From positions 3,968,001-4,032,000 of the forward strand of contig NZ_LT629772.1 in NCBI RefSeq assembly GCF_900105385.1: a stretch of 64,000 nucleotides of DNA. Reading direction: 5' to 3'. The DNA is from Microlunatus soli. Lineage in GTDB: Bacteria > Actinomycetota > Actinomycetes > Propionibacteriales > Propionibacteriaceae. The notes beneath the pieces are model-generated. The model was not told the DNA's origin, ran no database searches, and worked only from the letters and a program-made list of their open reading frames with translations. The position numbers and the translations under genes were made by a program. Position 1 is the stretch's first letter. Each line of letters begins with the position of its first letter. Positions 22,764-31,272 of this stretch are shown one piece after another.

Positions 22764-24218
22764 TCAGGAGAGCTGGGATTCGCGGACCCAGGCCAGATAG
22801 TCGTCGCTCACCTTGCCGGTCACGTACTCGCCGGTGAAGCAGCTGACGTCCAGCTCGGTGATCGGCGAACCCTCGGTGATCGCGGACTGCAGGTCGTCGA
22901 TCTCGGCGTAGATCAGTCGGTCGGCGCCGAGTTGATCACTGATCTCGGGGATCTTGCGATTGTGCGCGATCAGTTCCTCCGGAGACGGCATGTTGATGCC
23001 GTACACGTTCGGATAGCGGACCGGTGGAGCGGCGGAGGCGAAGCTGACCTTGTTGGCGCCGGCCGCCCGGGCCAGCTCGATCACCTGGGAGGAGGTGGTG
23101 CCGCGGATGATCGAATCCTCCACCAGCAACACGTTCTTGCCCTTGAACTCACTGCTGATCGGATTCAGTTTCTGCCGCACACTGCGCCGCCGGGTCGCCT
23201 GCCCGGGCATGATGAAGGTCCGGCCGACGTAGACGTTCTTGTAGAAGCCCTCGCGGTATTCGATGCCGAGGTTCCGGGCGACCTGCATGGCCGACGGCCG
23301 GGCCGAGTCGGGGATACACATCACGACGTCGATATCGCCCAGCGACATGTGCTCGCGGACCCGGGTGGCGAGTCGGTCACCCATCCGCTGTCGGGCCTCG
23401 TAGACCGAGATGCCGTTCATGATCGAATCGGGCCGGGACAGATAGATGTACTCCAGCGCGCAGGGCACCAAGCGGGTCTGCTCGGCACACTGGGCGGCGA
23501 AGAACTCCCCGTTCTGGCTGATGAAGATCGCCTCGCCGGGCTCGACGTCGCGGACCACCGCGAAGCCGGAGGCCTCGAGGGCAACCGACTCCGAGGCGAT
23601 CATCCACTCGGTCCGACCGCCGGTGTCGCGACGTCCGATGATCAACGGCCGGATCCCGTACGGATCCCGGAAGGCGAGCAGCCCGTAACCGGCGATCAGG
23701 CTGACCACCGCGTACGACCCCTCGAGCCGTTGCTGGGTCTGCCGAACCGCGGCGAAGATCTGCTCCGGCTCGAGCTCGATCCCACTGATCTGCGACTGCA
23801 GCTCGGTGGCCAGCACGTTGAGCAGCAACTCGGTGTCACTGGTGGAGTTCACATGCCGCCGGTCGATGTGGAACAGGGCGTCGGCCAGCTCACGGACATT
23901 GGTCAGATTGCCGTTGTGCACCAGCGTGATGCCGTACGGCGCGTTGACGTAGAACGGCTGCACCTCGCGCTCGTTGGCCGCGTCGCCGCGGGTGGTGTAG
24001 CGGACGTGGCCGAGGCCGACGCTGCCGAGCAGGGACCGCATGTCCCGGGTCCTGAACGCCTCCCGCACCTGGCCGCGGGTCTTGGAGGAGTGGAAGGTCG
24101 GGCCGTCCATCGTGACGATCCCGGTCGCGTCCTGGCCGCGGTGCTGTAGTTGCAGCAGGGCGTCATAGATCTGCTGGTTGACCGGATCGGAGGAGACGAT
24201 GCCGACGATGCCGCACAT
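22764..24218 (-). CDS. purF: amidophosphoribosyltransferase
   Basis: 484 residues; catalyses the first committed step of de novo purine synthesis, converting PRPP and glutamine to phosphoribosylamine. The N-terminus MCGIVGIVSS places the nucleophilic Cys at position 2, with the glutaminase features HRGQDATGI and GHVRYTTRGD. The PRPP-binding loop is VLLVEDSIIRGTTSSQ, and the mid-region CIPDSARPSAMQVA is conserved. AGGAG lies upstream of the ATG. No other pur genes are nearby. A P-loop kinase gene ends 39 bases upstream and the lipocalin-like gene follows directly. Identity is firm. Confidence 0.97.
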   Translation of the reverse strand: MCGIVGIVSSDPVNQQIYDALLQLQHRGQDATGIVTMDGPTFHSSKTRGQVREAFRTRDMRSLLGSVGLGHVRYTTRGDAANEREVQPFYVNAPYGITLVHNGNLTNVRELADALFHIDRRHVNSTSDTELLLNVLATELQSQISGIELEPEQIFAAVRQTQQRLEGSYAVVSLIAGYGLLAFRDPYGIRPLIIGRRDTGGRTEWMIASESVALEASGFAVVRDVEPGEAIFISQNGEFFAAQCAEQTRLVPCALEYIYLSRPDSIMNGISVYEARQRMGDRLATRVREHMSLGDIDVVMCIPDSARPSAMQVARNLGIEYREGFYKNVYVGRTFIMPGQATRRRSVRQKLNPISSEFKGKNVLLVEDSIIRGTTSSQVIELARAAGANKVSFASAAPPVRYPNVYGINMPSPEELIAHNRKIPEISDQLGADRLIYAEIDDLQSAITEGSPITELDVSCFTGEYVTGKVSDDYLAWVRESQLS

Positions 24219-24257
24219 GTGCTGACTTGCTCCTGCAGGTTGGAAGGCCGCTGTCGG

Positions 24258-24860
24258 TCAAGTCTCCCATCGAGCTGCCGTCGAGCTCGCATCGAGGTGC
24301 TGCGGACGTCCGATCGCGCGGCGGAGATCGGCACAGACTTCGGCGATCGGACGCTCGGCGTCGATCCGTCGGACATCCGGTCGCTCGATCGTTTCGAGCA
24401 CCCGCCGGACGTCGCGAAGCTGCGGCTGGTCGAAGAATTCCGTTGCCGATGGATACCGTACGGGGTCTCGGCGGTGGCGCTGCTCCAGCCGCCGGATGCA
24501 GGTCGCCGGCGAACACTCCAAGATGACCGGCTGCGGCCGCACCCCGGTCCGCCGACCGATCGCATCCAACGCGTCCCACTGGAACTGCCAGCCAAGACTG
24601 CAGTCGATGATCACCGAACACCGGTGACCGACGATCTCCTCGGCCACGGCGAACAAGGTGGCATATCCGGCGCGGAACGCCAGCGACGACAGGCCGGAAT
24701 CGCTGCCGTGTTGGACCAGCACGTCCTTGATCGTGTTCCCGAACAGGTCCGATGCCAGCACCGGGTAGCCGAGCTCGGTCGCGACGATGCCGGACACCGA
24801 GCTCTTTCCCGAGCCGGGGAATCCGCCGACGGCGATCAGCTGTGCCTCGGTCTGCGGCAT
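24258..24860 (-). CDS. P-loop kinase-like ATPase
   Basis: 200 residues. Walker A is GGFPGSGKSS at residues 11-20; the later segments VIIDCSLGW and ILECSPATCIRRLEQRHRRD (lid-like Arg cluster) match small-molecule kinases of the zeta-toxin/shikimate-kinase-like class. It lies between GH51 (55 bases upstream) and purF (39 bases downstream) on the same strand, so it may be read from the sugar operon. Substrate cannot be assigned. Confidence 0.7.
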   Translation of the reverse strand: MPQTEAQLIAVGGFPGSGKSSVSGIVATELGYPVLASDLFGNTIKDVLVQHGSDSGLSSLAFRAGYATLFAVAEEIVGHRCSVIIDCSLGWQFQWDALDAIGRRTGVRPQPVILECSPATCIRRLEQRHRRDPVRYPSATEFFDQPQLRDVRRVLETIERPDVRRIDAERPIAEVCADLRRAIGRPQHLDASSTAARWET

Positions 24861-24915
24861 CGGAACCCCTTTGCGACGGCCTGTCTCCCGCAGGCTACGC
24901 CCGGTTCGCCACGGC

Positions 24916-26577
24916 TCAGACGGTCAAGGTCAGGATACTCAGCGAGTGCGGCGGGAAGGTCCAGGCGCCATCGACACCGGCCACCTCGCCGTGATCGATG
25001 ACGGTCACCGCGTCCGGGCGATCCAGCGTGTTGGCGGTGTCCGGATCGTCGACATCGCCACCCAGGCAGCGGATCCGTGCGGTACGCGGCAGCTCGCCGT
25101 TGTCGTCCAGCAGCACCTTCGCGGTGATCGTGTCGGTCCGGTTCCGGTTGATCACGGCGAGCCGCAGCGACCCGTCGCCGGCCCGGGTCGCGGACACGTC
25201 GAGATCGGGGATGGTCCCCGGCGCGGTACGGAAGCTGCCGTCGGAGTTGCGGACGTCGCCGAACCGGACCGATCCGTTGCGGGCAGGACCGCGGACCTCC
25301 GAGGCCAACGCCGTCCGGCCGGTCTGCTCCCGGTAGAGCTTCCAGACGTGAAAGGCCGTGGACCGTACGGCGCCGCCCGGCCGACCGACCACGATCCCGT
25401 TGGCGTTGACCAGGTTGACCGCGTTGGTCATCGCGAACGGCGCAGCCAGTCCGGCCGTCCGGTGGGTGGCGTTGAAGACGCCGGCGTAGAACAACGCATC
25501 GGTCAGCGTCCGCGGATCCCACCGGTTGACCCGGTAACCGGTCGGCTCGGCATCATCGCTCGGCAGCGAGCGGGGAGCGGTGCCACCGTCGTCGCCCGGC
25601 TGCGGTTCGGGCCAGTGGTTCGGCTCGACGTGCCGGATGTTCCACTCGTCCATCACCAGCCGTGGCGGTCGGTCCAGCCCGGCCCGGTCGGACAGCTCGG
25701 AGACCAGTGCGGCGTAGGACTGCAGCTCGGTCTCGAAATGCACATTCTGGGACAGCGCGTCGTCGTAGTCGGCCCGGTAGAGCCGGGTGTTGGCGCCGTA
25801 CAGATGCATCGACAGCATGTCCAGCTGCCGACCTGCCCGCTGCAGCAGTTCACGGGTCCAGTGCTCCTGGTCCTCGTGCTGCCCGCGTTGGATGCCGACC
25901 CCGATGGTGATGATGTCCGGGTCCACCGACTTCATGAACATCGCGTGCTCGCGGGCATCCCGGGCATATTGCTCGGCGCTGCGGTTGCCCATCTGCCACG
26001 GCCCGTAGACCTCGTTGCCGACGCCCCAGTAGCGCACTGACCAGGGCTGTTCGCGGCCGTTCCTGGCGCGCTGTCCGGCCAACGTCGTCCCGGTGGCATT
26101 GGTGTATTCGACCCAACGGACCGCTTCGTCGACGTCGCGGGCGCTGTGTGCGAGGTAGGGCCGGCCGCCGATCGCCTCGCACCAGGCCAGGAACTCGTCG
26201 GTGCCGAACCGGTTGGTCTCCCTGCTGCCCCAGGCCAGCTCCAGTCGGGTCGGGCGGTCGTCCTTCGGGCCGATCCCGTCGGTCCAGTGATAGGCGGAGG
26301 TGAAATTGCCGCCCGGCCACCGGATCGGTGCCGGCATCAGCTCCTGGCACAACTCGAGCACGTCGGCTCGCAGCCCCTGCAGCAGGCCGGGATCGGGAAG
26401 CGACAACGGCGACCCCTCGTCCATCACGCCGCCCTCGATGTTCCCGAAGAACGCCGACTCCAGGAAGTGGCCGTAGACGTCGTCGTCGATGGTGCCGACC
26501 GGATGGCGGGTATCGATCTTGATGGTGGCGTTCGGATGGGTGGCGTTCGGATGGGTGGCAGGGATTGCGCTGCTCAC
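24916..26577 (-). CDS. GH51 alpha-L-arabinofuranosidase
   Basis: 553 residues from GTG 26577, preceded by AAGGAG. It should release arabinofuranosyl residues from arabinan or arabinoxylan oligomers inside the cell, as no signal peptide is present. The family fingerprint is clear: GHFLESAFFGNIEGGVMDEG, the acid/base in WGVGNEVYGPW, the nucleophile in LVMDEWNIRH, and the C-terminal beta domain. It is the last gene of the carbohydrate ABC operon, 49 bases after the second permease. Just after the start, a 15-bp tandem duplication gives THPNATHPNAT. GH51 members may also act on other glycosides, so arabinan is the best guess. Confidence 0.9.
   Translation of the reverse strand: MSSAIPATHPNATHPNATIKIDTRHPVGTIDDDVYGHFLESAFFGNIEGGVMDEGSPLSLPDPGLLQGLRADVLELCQELMPAPIRWPGGNFTSAYHWTDGIGPKDDRPTRLELAWGSRETNRFGTDEFLAWCEAIGGRPYLAHSARDVDEAVRWVEYTNATGTTLAGQRARNGREQPWSVRYWGVGNEVYGPWQMGNRSAEQYARDAREHAMFMKSVDPDIITIGVGIQRGQHEDQEHWTRELLQRAGRQLDMLSMHLYGANTRLYRADYDDALSQNVHFETELQSYAALVSELSDRAGLDRPPRLVMDEWNIRHVEPNHWPEPQPGDDGGTAPRSLPSDDAEPTGYRVNRWDPRTLTDALFYAGVFNATHRTAGLAAPFAMTNAVNLVNANGIVVGRPGGAVRSTAFHVWKLYREQTGRTALASEVRGPARNGSVRFGDVRNSDGSFRTAPGTIPDLDVSATRAGDGSLRLAVINRNRTDTITAKVLLDDNGELPRTARIRCLGGDVDDPDTANTLDRPDAVTVIDHGEVAGVDGAWTFPPHSLSILTLTV
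26524..26558. repeat. 15-bp tandem duplication inside the GH51 start region
   Basis: GTGGCGTTCGGATGG is repeated twice plus five bases of a third copy. It encodes the repeated THPNA pentad at the protein N-terminus, a slippage-type in-frame duplication. Confidence 0.8.
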
Positions 26578-26626
26578 GATGCTGCTGCACTCCTTGATCA
26601 GATGGGACGAGTTGATCGGATGGGGG

Positions 26627-27526
26627 TCACTGCTTGACGGCACCGGCGATGCTGTCCACGAACCGGCGTTGCAGGACGACGAAGACCGCGATCACCGGGA
26701 CCAGCGAGATCACCGCGGCCGCGGCCATCCCGGACCAGTCGGTGCTCTGCTCGCTGACGAACACGGTCATCCCGACCGCCAGCGTACGCAGTTCGGGGCT
26801 GCTCAGGGTGAACACCAACGGCAGCAGGTAGACGTTCCAGGCGAACAGGAAGGTCAGGATGAACACGGTCGAGGTGATCGGCCACGCCAGTGGCAGCATC
26901 ACCCGGAAGAAGACGGTGATCGGTCCGGCGCCGTCCAGTTCGGCACACTCCTCGAGCTCCTTGGGCAGCTTGGCGAAGTAGCCGGCATAGAGCAGGATCG
27001 CGGTCACGTGCCCGCCCGCGCCGAGGCCGAGGATCACCCCGAGGTGGGTGTTCAGCAGGTGCAACTGGTCGGTCAGCTGGGTGATCGGAATGATCGTGTA
27101 GCCCTCCGGGATGAAGAAGGTGATCAGGAAGATCGCGATCAGGACCCGCTTGCCGGCAAAGTTGCGTCGACCCAGGACGTAGCCGGCCAGTGCACTCCGG
27201 ATGATCACCAGCGCGACCGTACCGAAGGTGATGATCACCGTGTTGATCATGTAGTGCGCGAAGCCGACCTCGGTCCAGGCGTGCAGATAGTTGTCCCAGC
27301 GGAAGCGGTCGGGAATCAGCGAGAGGCCCTTGCCGAACACCTCGCTGCCGGATTTCAGCGACGCCGAGACCAACCAGATGAACGGGTAGATCCAGACTGC
27401 CGCGATCAACGCCAGCACCACACCGGTGATCACGGTGCGCAGTCGTCCGCGGGTGTGGATCCGTGGTCGAGAGGGCTGTGCGGTGCTGTCGACGGAGGGC
27501 GCGGTCCGGGGCAGGGTTGCCGTCAT
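26627..27526 (-). CDS. carbohydrate ABC transporter permease (MalG/AraQ type)
   Basis: 299 residues with six membrane segments. The cytoplasmic EAA loop is EECAELDGAGPITVFFRVMLPL, the docking site for the ATPase. Its ATG overlaps the stop of the first permease by four bases (ATGA), so the two are translationally coupled. The importer lacks its own ATPase gene here, which is usual for CUT1 systems sharing an MsiK-type ATPase. Confidence 0.92.
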   Translation of the reverse strand: MTATLPRTAPSVDSTAQPSRPRIHTRGRLRTVITGVVLALIAAVWIYPFIWLVSASLKSGSEVFGKGLSLIPDRFRWDNYLHAWTEVGFAHYMINTVIITFGTVALVIIRSALAGYVLGRRNFAGKRVLIAIFLITFFIPEGYTIIPITQLTDQLHLLNTHLGVILGLGAGGHVTAILLYAGYFAKLPKELEECAELDGAGPITVFFRVMLPLAWPITSTVFILTFLFAWNVYLLPLVFTLSSPELRTLAVGMTVFVSEQSTDWSGMAAAAVISLVPVIAVFVVLQRRFVDSIAGAVKQ

Positions 27527-28473
27527 CAGGCCCCCATCCGTCGCCGCGCCCAGCGGACGCCGACCGCCTGACCGACGGCGATGATCATGGTCAGCAGTCC
27601 GAACAGCACCGCCGCGGCCGAGGCGTAGCCCAGCTGCGGGACGGTCGCGCCGAATGCGGTCCGGAAGATGTAGATCTCGATCACCTCGGAGGAGAACGAC
27701 GGGCCGCCACCGGTCAGGGTCTGCATCAGATCGAAGACGTTCAGTCCGGAGACGGTGTCGATCAAGGTGATGATCACCAGGAACGGCAGCAGCAGCGGCA
27801 GCGTGATGTGCCGGAACTCCGCGACCGGGCCGGCGCGGTCGATCAGCGCCGCTTCGTGCACGTCCTGCGGCACGGTCTGCAACGCCGCCAGCCAGTAGAT
27901 CAGCGTGATGCCGAGCCACTTCCACACCCAGACGGCGATTCCGGCGTACAGCGAGGTGCCGGAGGTCGCGACGAAGTTGACCGGGTCCTGCAGCAGACCA
28001 GCCTTGATCAACGCTGCGTTGACCGGACCGCTGCCGTCCAGGATCAGGGTGAAGACGATGCCGACGATAGCGCCGGTGGTGACCACCGGCAGGAAGAACA
28101 GCGTCCGGAAGAAGCCACGGAACGGCGTCCTGGCCGAGTTGAGCACCAGGGCAAGCAACAGCGCCAACCCGACCCGCAGGGGTACGGCGATGATCAGGAA
28201 CAGCAGCGAGTTGCCGAAGGCGTTCCAGAACAGGTCGTCGGACAGCAGCCGGCTGAAGTTCTCGATGCCGATGAAGGTGCCGGCGTCGGCGAAGCCGGGC
28301 CAGTCCAGGAAGGCGTACCACCAGGACGCGACCAGCGGATAGACGGTGTAGCCGCCGTAGCCGAGCACCGTCGGCAGCAGGAAGAGGTAGATCCACCAAT
28401 TGCGTCGCAGGTGCCCGCGTTTGCGTGATGTCCCGGCCGTCGAGCGGCGAAGATCACCCAGAGCGGCGGTCAT
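27526..28473 (-). CDS. carbohydrate ABC transporter permease (MalF/AraP type)
   Basis: 315 residues, starting in an ATGA overlap with the solute-binding protein gene. The N-terminal cytoplasmic arm is basic, then WWIYLFLLPTVLGYG opens the first membrane segment. The EAA loop is HEAALIDRAGPVAEFRHITL. It pairs with the MalG-type permease to form the membrane channel of the importer. Confidence 0.92.
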   Translation of the reverse strand: MTAALGDLRRSTAGTSRKRGHLRRNWWIYLFLLPTVLGYGGYTVYPLVASWWYAFLDWPGFADAGTFIGIENFSRLLSDDLFWNAFGNSLLFLIIAVPLRVGLALLLALVLNSARTPFRGFFRTLFFLPVVTTGAIVGIVFTLILDGSGPVNAALIKAGLLQDPVNFVATSGTSLYAGIAVWVWKWLGITLIYWLAALQTVPQDVHEAALIDRAGPVAEFRHITLPLLLPFLVIITLIDTVSGLNVFDLMQTLTGGGPSFSSEVIEIYIFRTAFGATVPQLGYASAAAVLFGLLTMIIAVGQAVGVRWARRRMGA

Positions 28474-29969
28474 CGCTGCTCGTAGGACTCGGGCGTGTAG
28501 TCCGCGGACCGATCCCAGTTGCCGAAGACCCAGGCCTCGGCGCCGATCTTGGTGCCCTTCTTGCTGACCACGGCGCACGCGCGATCGCGTTCCTTGGTCA
28601 TCTCGTCGTCCAGCTTCTGCAACGCGGCCTTGTAATCGGACTTCTTGTCGGTCAAGGCGGTCTGGACGATCTCGCCGAGATCGGGATGGACGTCGCGCAT
28701 CGATGCCAACACCTGCGCGACCGCGGGATTGCCGACCTCCGGCGCCGGCGCGATCCGGACGTCGTCCTCCAGGTATGTCACGTTCTTCTTGTAGGTCGGG
28801 TGCGCATCGGAGGCGGCGACCTGATCGAGCAGCACCGGCGGCACGTCCATCGTCTCGGCCAGCTTCTTCTGCACCTCGACCGTGCTCAGCCGGAGCATCA
28901 CGTCGGCGGCGATCTTGGCATGCTGGGAACTGCTCGCAACCCAGAACGGGCCGCCGGCCGGACCGCTGTAGACGAAGTTGCGCTTGGTCTGCGGCGTCGG
29001 CACGTGCCAGACGCCGATGCCGCGCTCGATCGACTCGGGCTCGTCGACGTTGAGGCCGCCGATGATCCAAGCACCCCAGGGATAGACGGCGACCTGGCCG
29101 GCTGCGAACCGGGCCCGGGCGTCCCGTGGTCCCATCGACGGCGAGGACGGGTGCACCGACTTGTCGGCCTGCAGGGCCAGCAGATAGTCGATCGCGTCCA
29201 GGAACGGCTGGCTGGAATAGGCGTACTCACCGGTGTGCCAGTCGATCGGACCGGCAGCACCGGCCGTCTGGGCCAGTCGGGTGACGAGCGCCTCCAGGTA
29301 GCCCGGTTCCTTGCCCGGAAGCACGATCCCGTACACGTCGTCGGTCTTCTTGGTCAGCGTGCGGGCCGCCGACCGTAGGTCGTCCCAGGTCGCCGGTGAG
29401 CTGTCCGGGTCGACGTCGGCGGCCTTCAGCAGCTCGGTGTTGGTCCACGGGATCGCGTCGTGCACCCGCCCGCTGAACACCGGGAAGGTGTAGATCTTGC
29501 CGTCGAAGCGATGGATGCCGTCGTAGAGGAAGTCTGCCACCGGGCTGCCGGCCACGTCGGCCAGGTCACCGATCGGCTGGAACCACTTCTCGTCGACCAG
29601 GGCCGCGGCGGCGGACTCCAGGCCGGCGGTGGAGAACACGTCGGGCAGCTGATTGCTGCGCTTGGCCAGCTGCAACGCCTGCCCGAGGTCGGCCGCCTCC
29701 ATCTCGCGGCGGGTGATCTTCACCCCGGCGTGCTCCTTCATGTAGCCGGCGAAGATGTCGGATTCGAAGAGCTTGGTCAGCGGCCGGTACTGATCCCACC
29801 AGGCGATGCTGCCGGTGTCGCCGCCCGCCTGCCCGGCGGCCTTCTCGCTGGTCTGGCCGCCGCCGGTACACGCCGACAAGGCGACTCCGGCTCCTGCCGT
29901 CGCCGTCAGGCCGAGCAGACTCCTGCGGCTGAAGCCGGCAGCCCGGCCCGAAGATCCTTGGTTCGTCAT
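28470..29969 (-). CDS. carbohydrate ABC transporter solute-binding lipoprotein
   Basis: 499 residues from ATG 29969; an earlier ATG lies inside the operator and would add an unlikely N-terminus. The leader is a twin-arginine-like lipoprotein signal (FSRRSLLGLTATAGAG, lipobox LSAC). The mature part is a family 1 sugar-binding protein (ARFAAGQVAVYPWGAWIIGG). It captures a sugar or oligosaccharide outside the membrane and hands it to the two permeases. First gene of the operon; its promoter and LacI operator lie immediately upstream. With GH51 in the operon, arabino-oligosaccharides are the likely cargo. Confidence 0.92.
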   Translation of the reverse strand: MTNQGSSGRAAGFSRRSLLGLTATAGAGVALSACTGGGQTSEKAAGQAGGDTGSIAWWDQYRPLTKLFESDIFAGYMKEHAGVKITRREMEAADLGQALQLAKRSNQLPDVFSTAGLESAAAALVDEKWFQPIGDLADVAGSPVADFLYDGIHRFDGKIYTFPVFSGRVHDAIPWTNTELLKAADVDPDSSPATWDDLRSAARTLTKKTDDVYGIVLPGKEPGYLEALVTRLAQTAGAAGPIDWHTGEYAYSSQPFLDAIDYLLALQADKSVHPSSPSMGPRDARARFAAGQVAVYPWGAWIIGGLNVDEPESIERGIGVWHVPTPQTKRNFVYSGPAGGPFWVASSSQHAKIAADVMLRLSTVEVQKKLAETMDVPPVLLDQVAASDAHPTYKKNVTYLEDDVRIAPAPEVGNPAVAQVLASMRDVHPDLGEIVQTALTDKKSDYKAALQKLDDEMTKERDRACAVVSKKGTKIGAEAWVFGNWDRSADYTPESYEQR

Positions 29970-29996
29970 TGGTGGCTCCCTCGTCGCCGGTGCCGA

Positions 29997-30016
29997 GAAT
30001 GGTAGCGCTACCATTC
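29997..30016. promoter_or_regulatory. LacI-family operator of the ABC/GH51 operon
   Basis: A perfect 20-bp palindrome with core GGTAGCGCTACC, 28 bases upstream of the solute-binding protein start. It sits just downstream of the predicted -10 box, over the transcription start, a classic repressor position. The same core recurs at 31222-31243. Confidence 0.85.
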
Positions 30017-30025
30017 GAGACGACC

Positions 30026-30055
30026 AGAATAGGAAGCCGTGCGAAGTCGCGTCAA
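30026..30055 (-). promoter_or_regulatory. promoter of the ABC/GH51 operon
   Basis: On the minus strand TTGACG (30055-30050), 18-base spacer, TATTCT (30031-30026). The operator begins nine bases downstream of the -10 box. Confidence 0.65.
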
Positions 30056-30068
30056 GGGTTCGGCGGCG

Positions 30069-31109
30069 TCAGGTTGTGAGCGTCGTGCGGGGTGCCGTGG
30101 TGCTCTGCCGGACCACCAGCTCGGGGCGCAGCAGCCGGGTGGACCAGTCGGGTTCGTTGCCGCGGACGCTGTCCACCAGGAGGTCGACGCAGCTGCGCCC
30201 GACGCCCGCGAGATCCTGCCGCACCGACGTCAGCGGCGGGGTCAGATAGGCCGCGACCTCGGAGTCGTCGTAGCCGACCACGCTGAGGTCGTCGGGTACG
30301 GTTCGGCCGAGTTCGGCGGCGGCGCGGAGCAGGCCGATCGCCATCTGGTCGTTGGCGGCGAAGACCGCCGTGACGCCGGGATCGGCGAGCAGCTCCAGCC
30401 CGGCGCGGTAGCCGGACTCGGCCGACCAGTCGCCGGCAGCGGGCTCGGGGATGTCGCGGCCGTGCCGGCGCAGCGTCCGCTGCCAGCCCTCGCGGCGGCG
30501 TCGGGACGGATAGGAGTCGGCCAGCCCGGTGACGTGATGCACCGTCCGGTGGCCCAGGTCGAGCAGATGCTCGGTCGCTGCGATCGCCCCGGCGCCGTGG
30601 TCGACGCCGACTGCCGGGTAGCCGATGTCCGGTGCGCCCTCGGCGACGACGACCGGCAGATTGCTCGGCAACCGAAGGTTCGGCGTATCCAGGATCCGGG
30701 CCTCGACCACGATCAGGCCGTCGATCGCGAGGCTGGTCAGGCGCCGGATCGCAGCCTGCAGGGATGCGTCGTCGGCGGCGTCAAGGGTGGCGACGTTGGC
30801 TGCGTACCCGGCGAGCTGGGCCTGCCGGATGACCGCGTCGGCGATGTAGAGGTTGCCCACCTTGGTCAGGTCGAAGGCGATCAGTCCGATGGTGCCGAAG
30901 CGGCCGGTGGCCAGCGCCCGGGCTGCGGTGTTGGCGCGGTAGCCGAGCTCGGCCATCGCCTGCTCGACCCGCTGCCGGGTCTGCGGGCGGACCGAATCCT
31001 GGCCGTTGACGACCCGAGACACGGTCACCGGCGCGACGCCGGCCCGGGCTGCGACGTCGGCGACCGACGGGTGACCGAGGCGGCGGCGCTCGCCGGGATG
31101 ACGGGGCAT
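30069..31109 (-). CDS. LacI-family transcriptional repressor
   Basis: 346 residues from ATG 31109, with GAGGGAGGA upstream. The helix-turn-helix is SVADVAARAGVAPVTVSRVVNG followed by the hinge helix (NTAARALATG). The C-terminal sugar-binding domain is complete and ends near ELVVRQSTT. It lies between the ABC/GH51 operon and the divergent sulfatase operon, each of which carries the palindrome GGTAGCGCTACC. It is therefore almost certainly the repressor of both, and a degraded site in its own leader suggests autoregulation. Inducer is unknown, probably a sugar from the imported glycan. Confidence 0.92.
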   Translation of the reverse strand: MPRHPGERRRLGHPSVADVAARAGVAPVTVSRVVNGQDSVRPQTRQRVEQAMAELGYRANTAARALATGRFGTIGLIAFDLTKVGNLYIADAVIRQAQLAGYAANVATLDAADDASLQAAIRRLTSLAIDGLIVVEARILDTPNLRLPSNLPVVVAEGAPDIGYPAVGVDHGAGAIAATEHLLDLGHRTVHHVTGLADSYPSRRRREGWQRTLRRHGRDIPEPAAGDWSAESGYRAGLELLADPGVTAVFAANDQMAIGLLRAAAELGRTVPDDLSVVGYDDSEVAAYLTPPLTSVRQDLAGVGRSCVDLLVDSVRGNEPDWSTRLLRPELVVRQSTTAPRTTLTT

Positions 31110-31157
31110 CCGGTCCTCCCTCGGGTTGCGCTCGGGACAGCTGTCTGCTGCGGAATC

Positions 31158-31168
31158 GTAGCCGCTAC
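31158..31168. promoter_or_regulatory. degenerate LacI-type operator in the repressor leader
   Basis: GTAGCCGCTAC resembles the GGTAGCGCTACC operator with one extra central base. It lies about 50 bases upstream of the repressor ATG and is consistent with autoregulation. Confidence 0.4.
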
Positions 31169-31210
31169 CCGTTCTGCGGTGGGGTCGGCGGACACGGAGT
31201 CGTGGCACGG

Positions 31211-31243
31211 TTGACCCGATCGGAATGGTAGCGCTACCTTTCC
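31211..31243 (+). promoter_or_regulatory. promoter and LacI operator of the sulfatase operon
   Basis: TTGACC (31211-31216), 18-base spacer, TACCTT (31235-31240). The near-perfect palindrome at 31222-31243 (core GGTAGCGCTACC, one mismatched pair) covers the spacer and -10 box, so binding would block the polymerase. Confidence 0.75.
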
Positions 31244-31272
31244 GATCTCGAACGAAATGGAAGGGTGTTGTC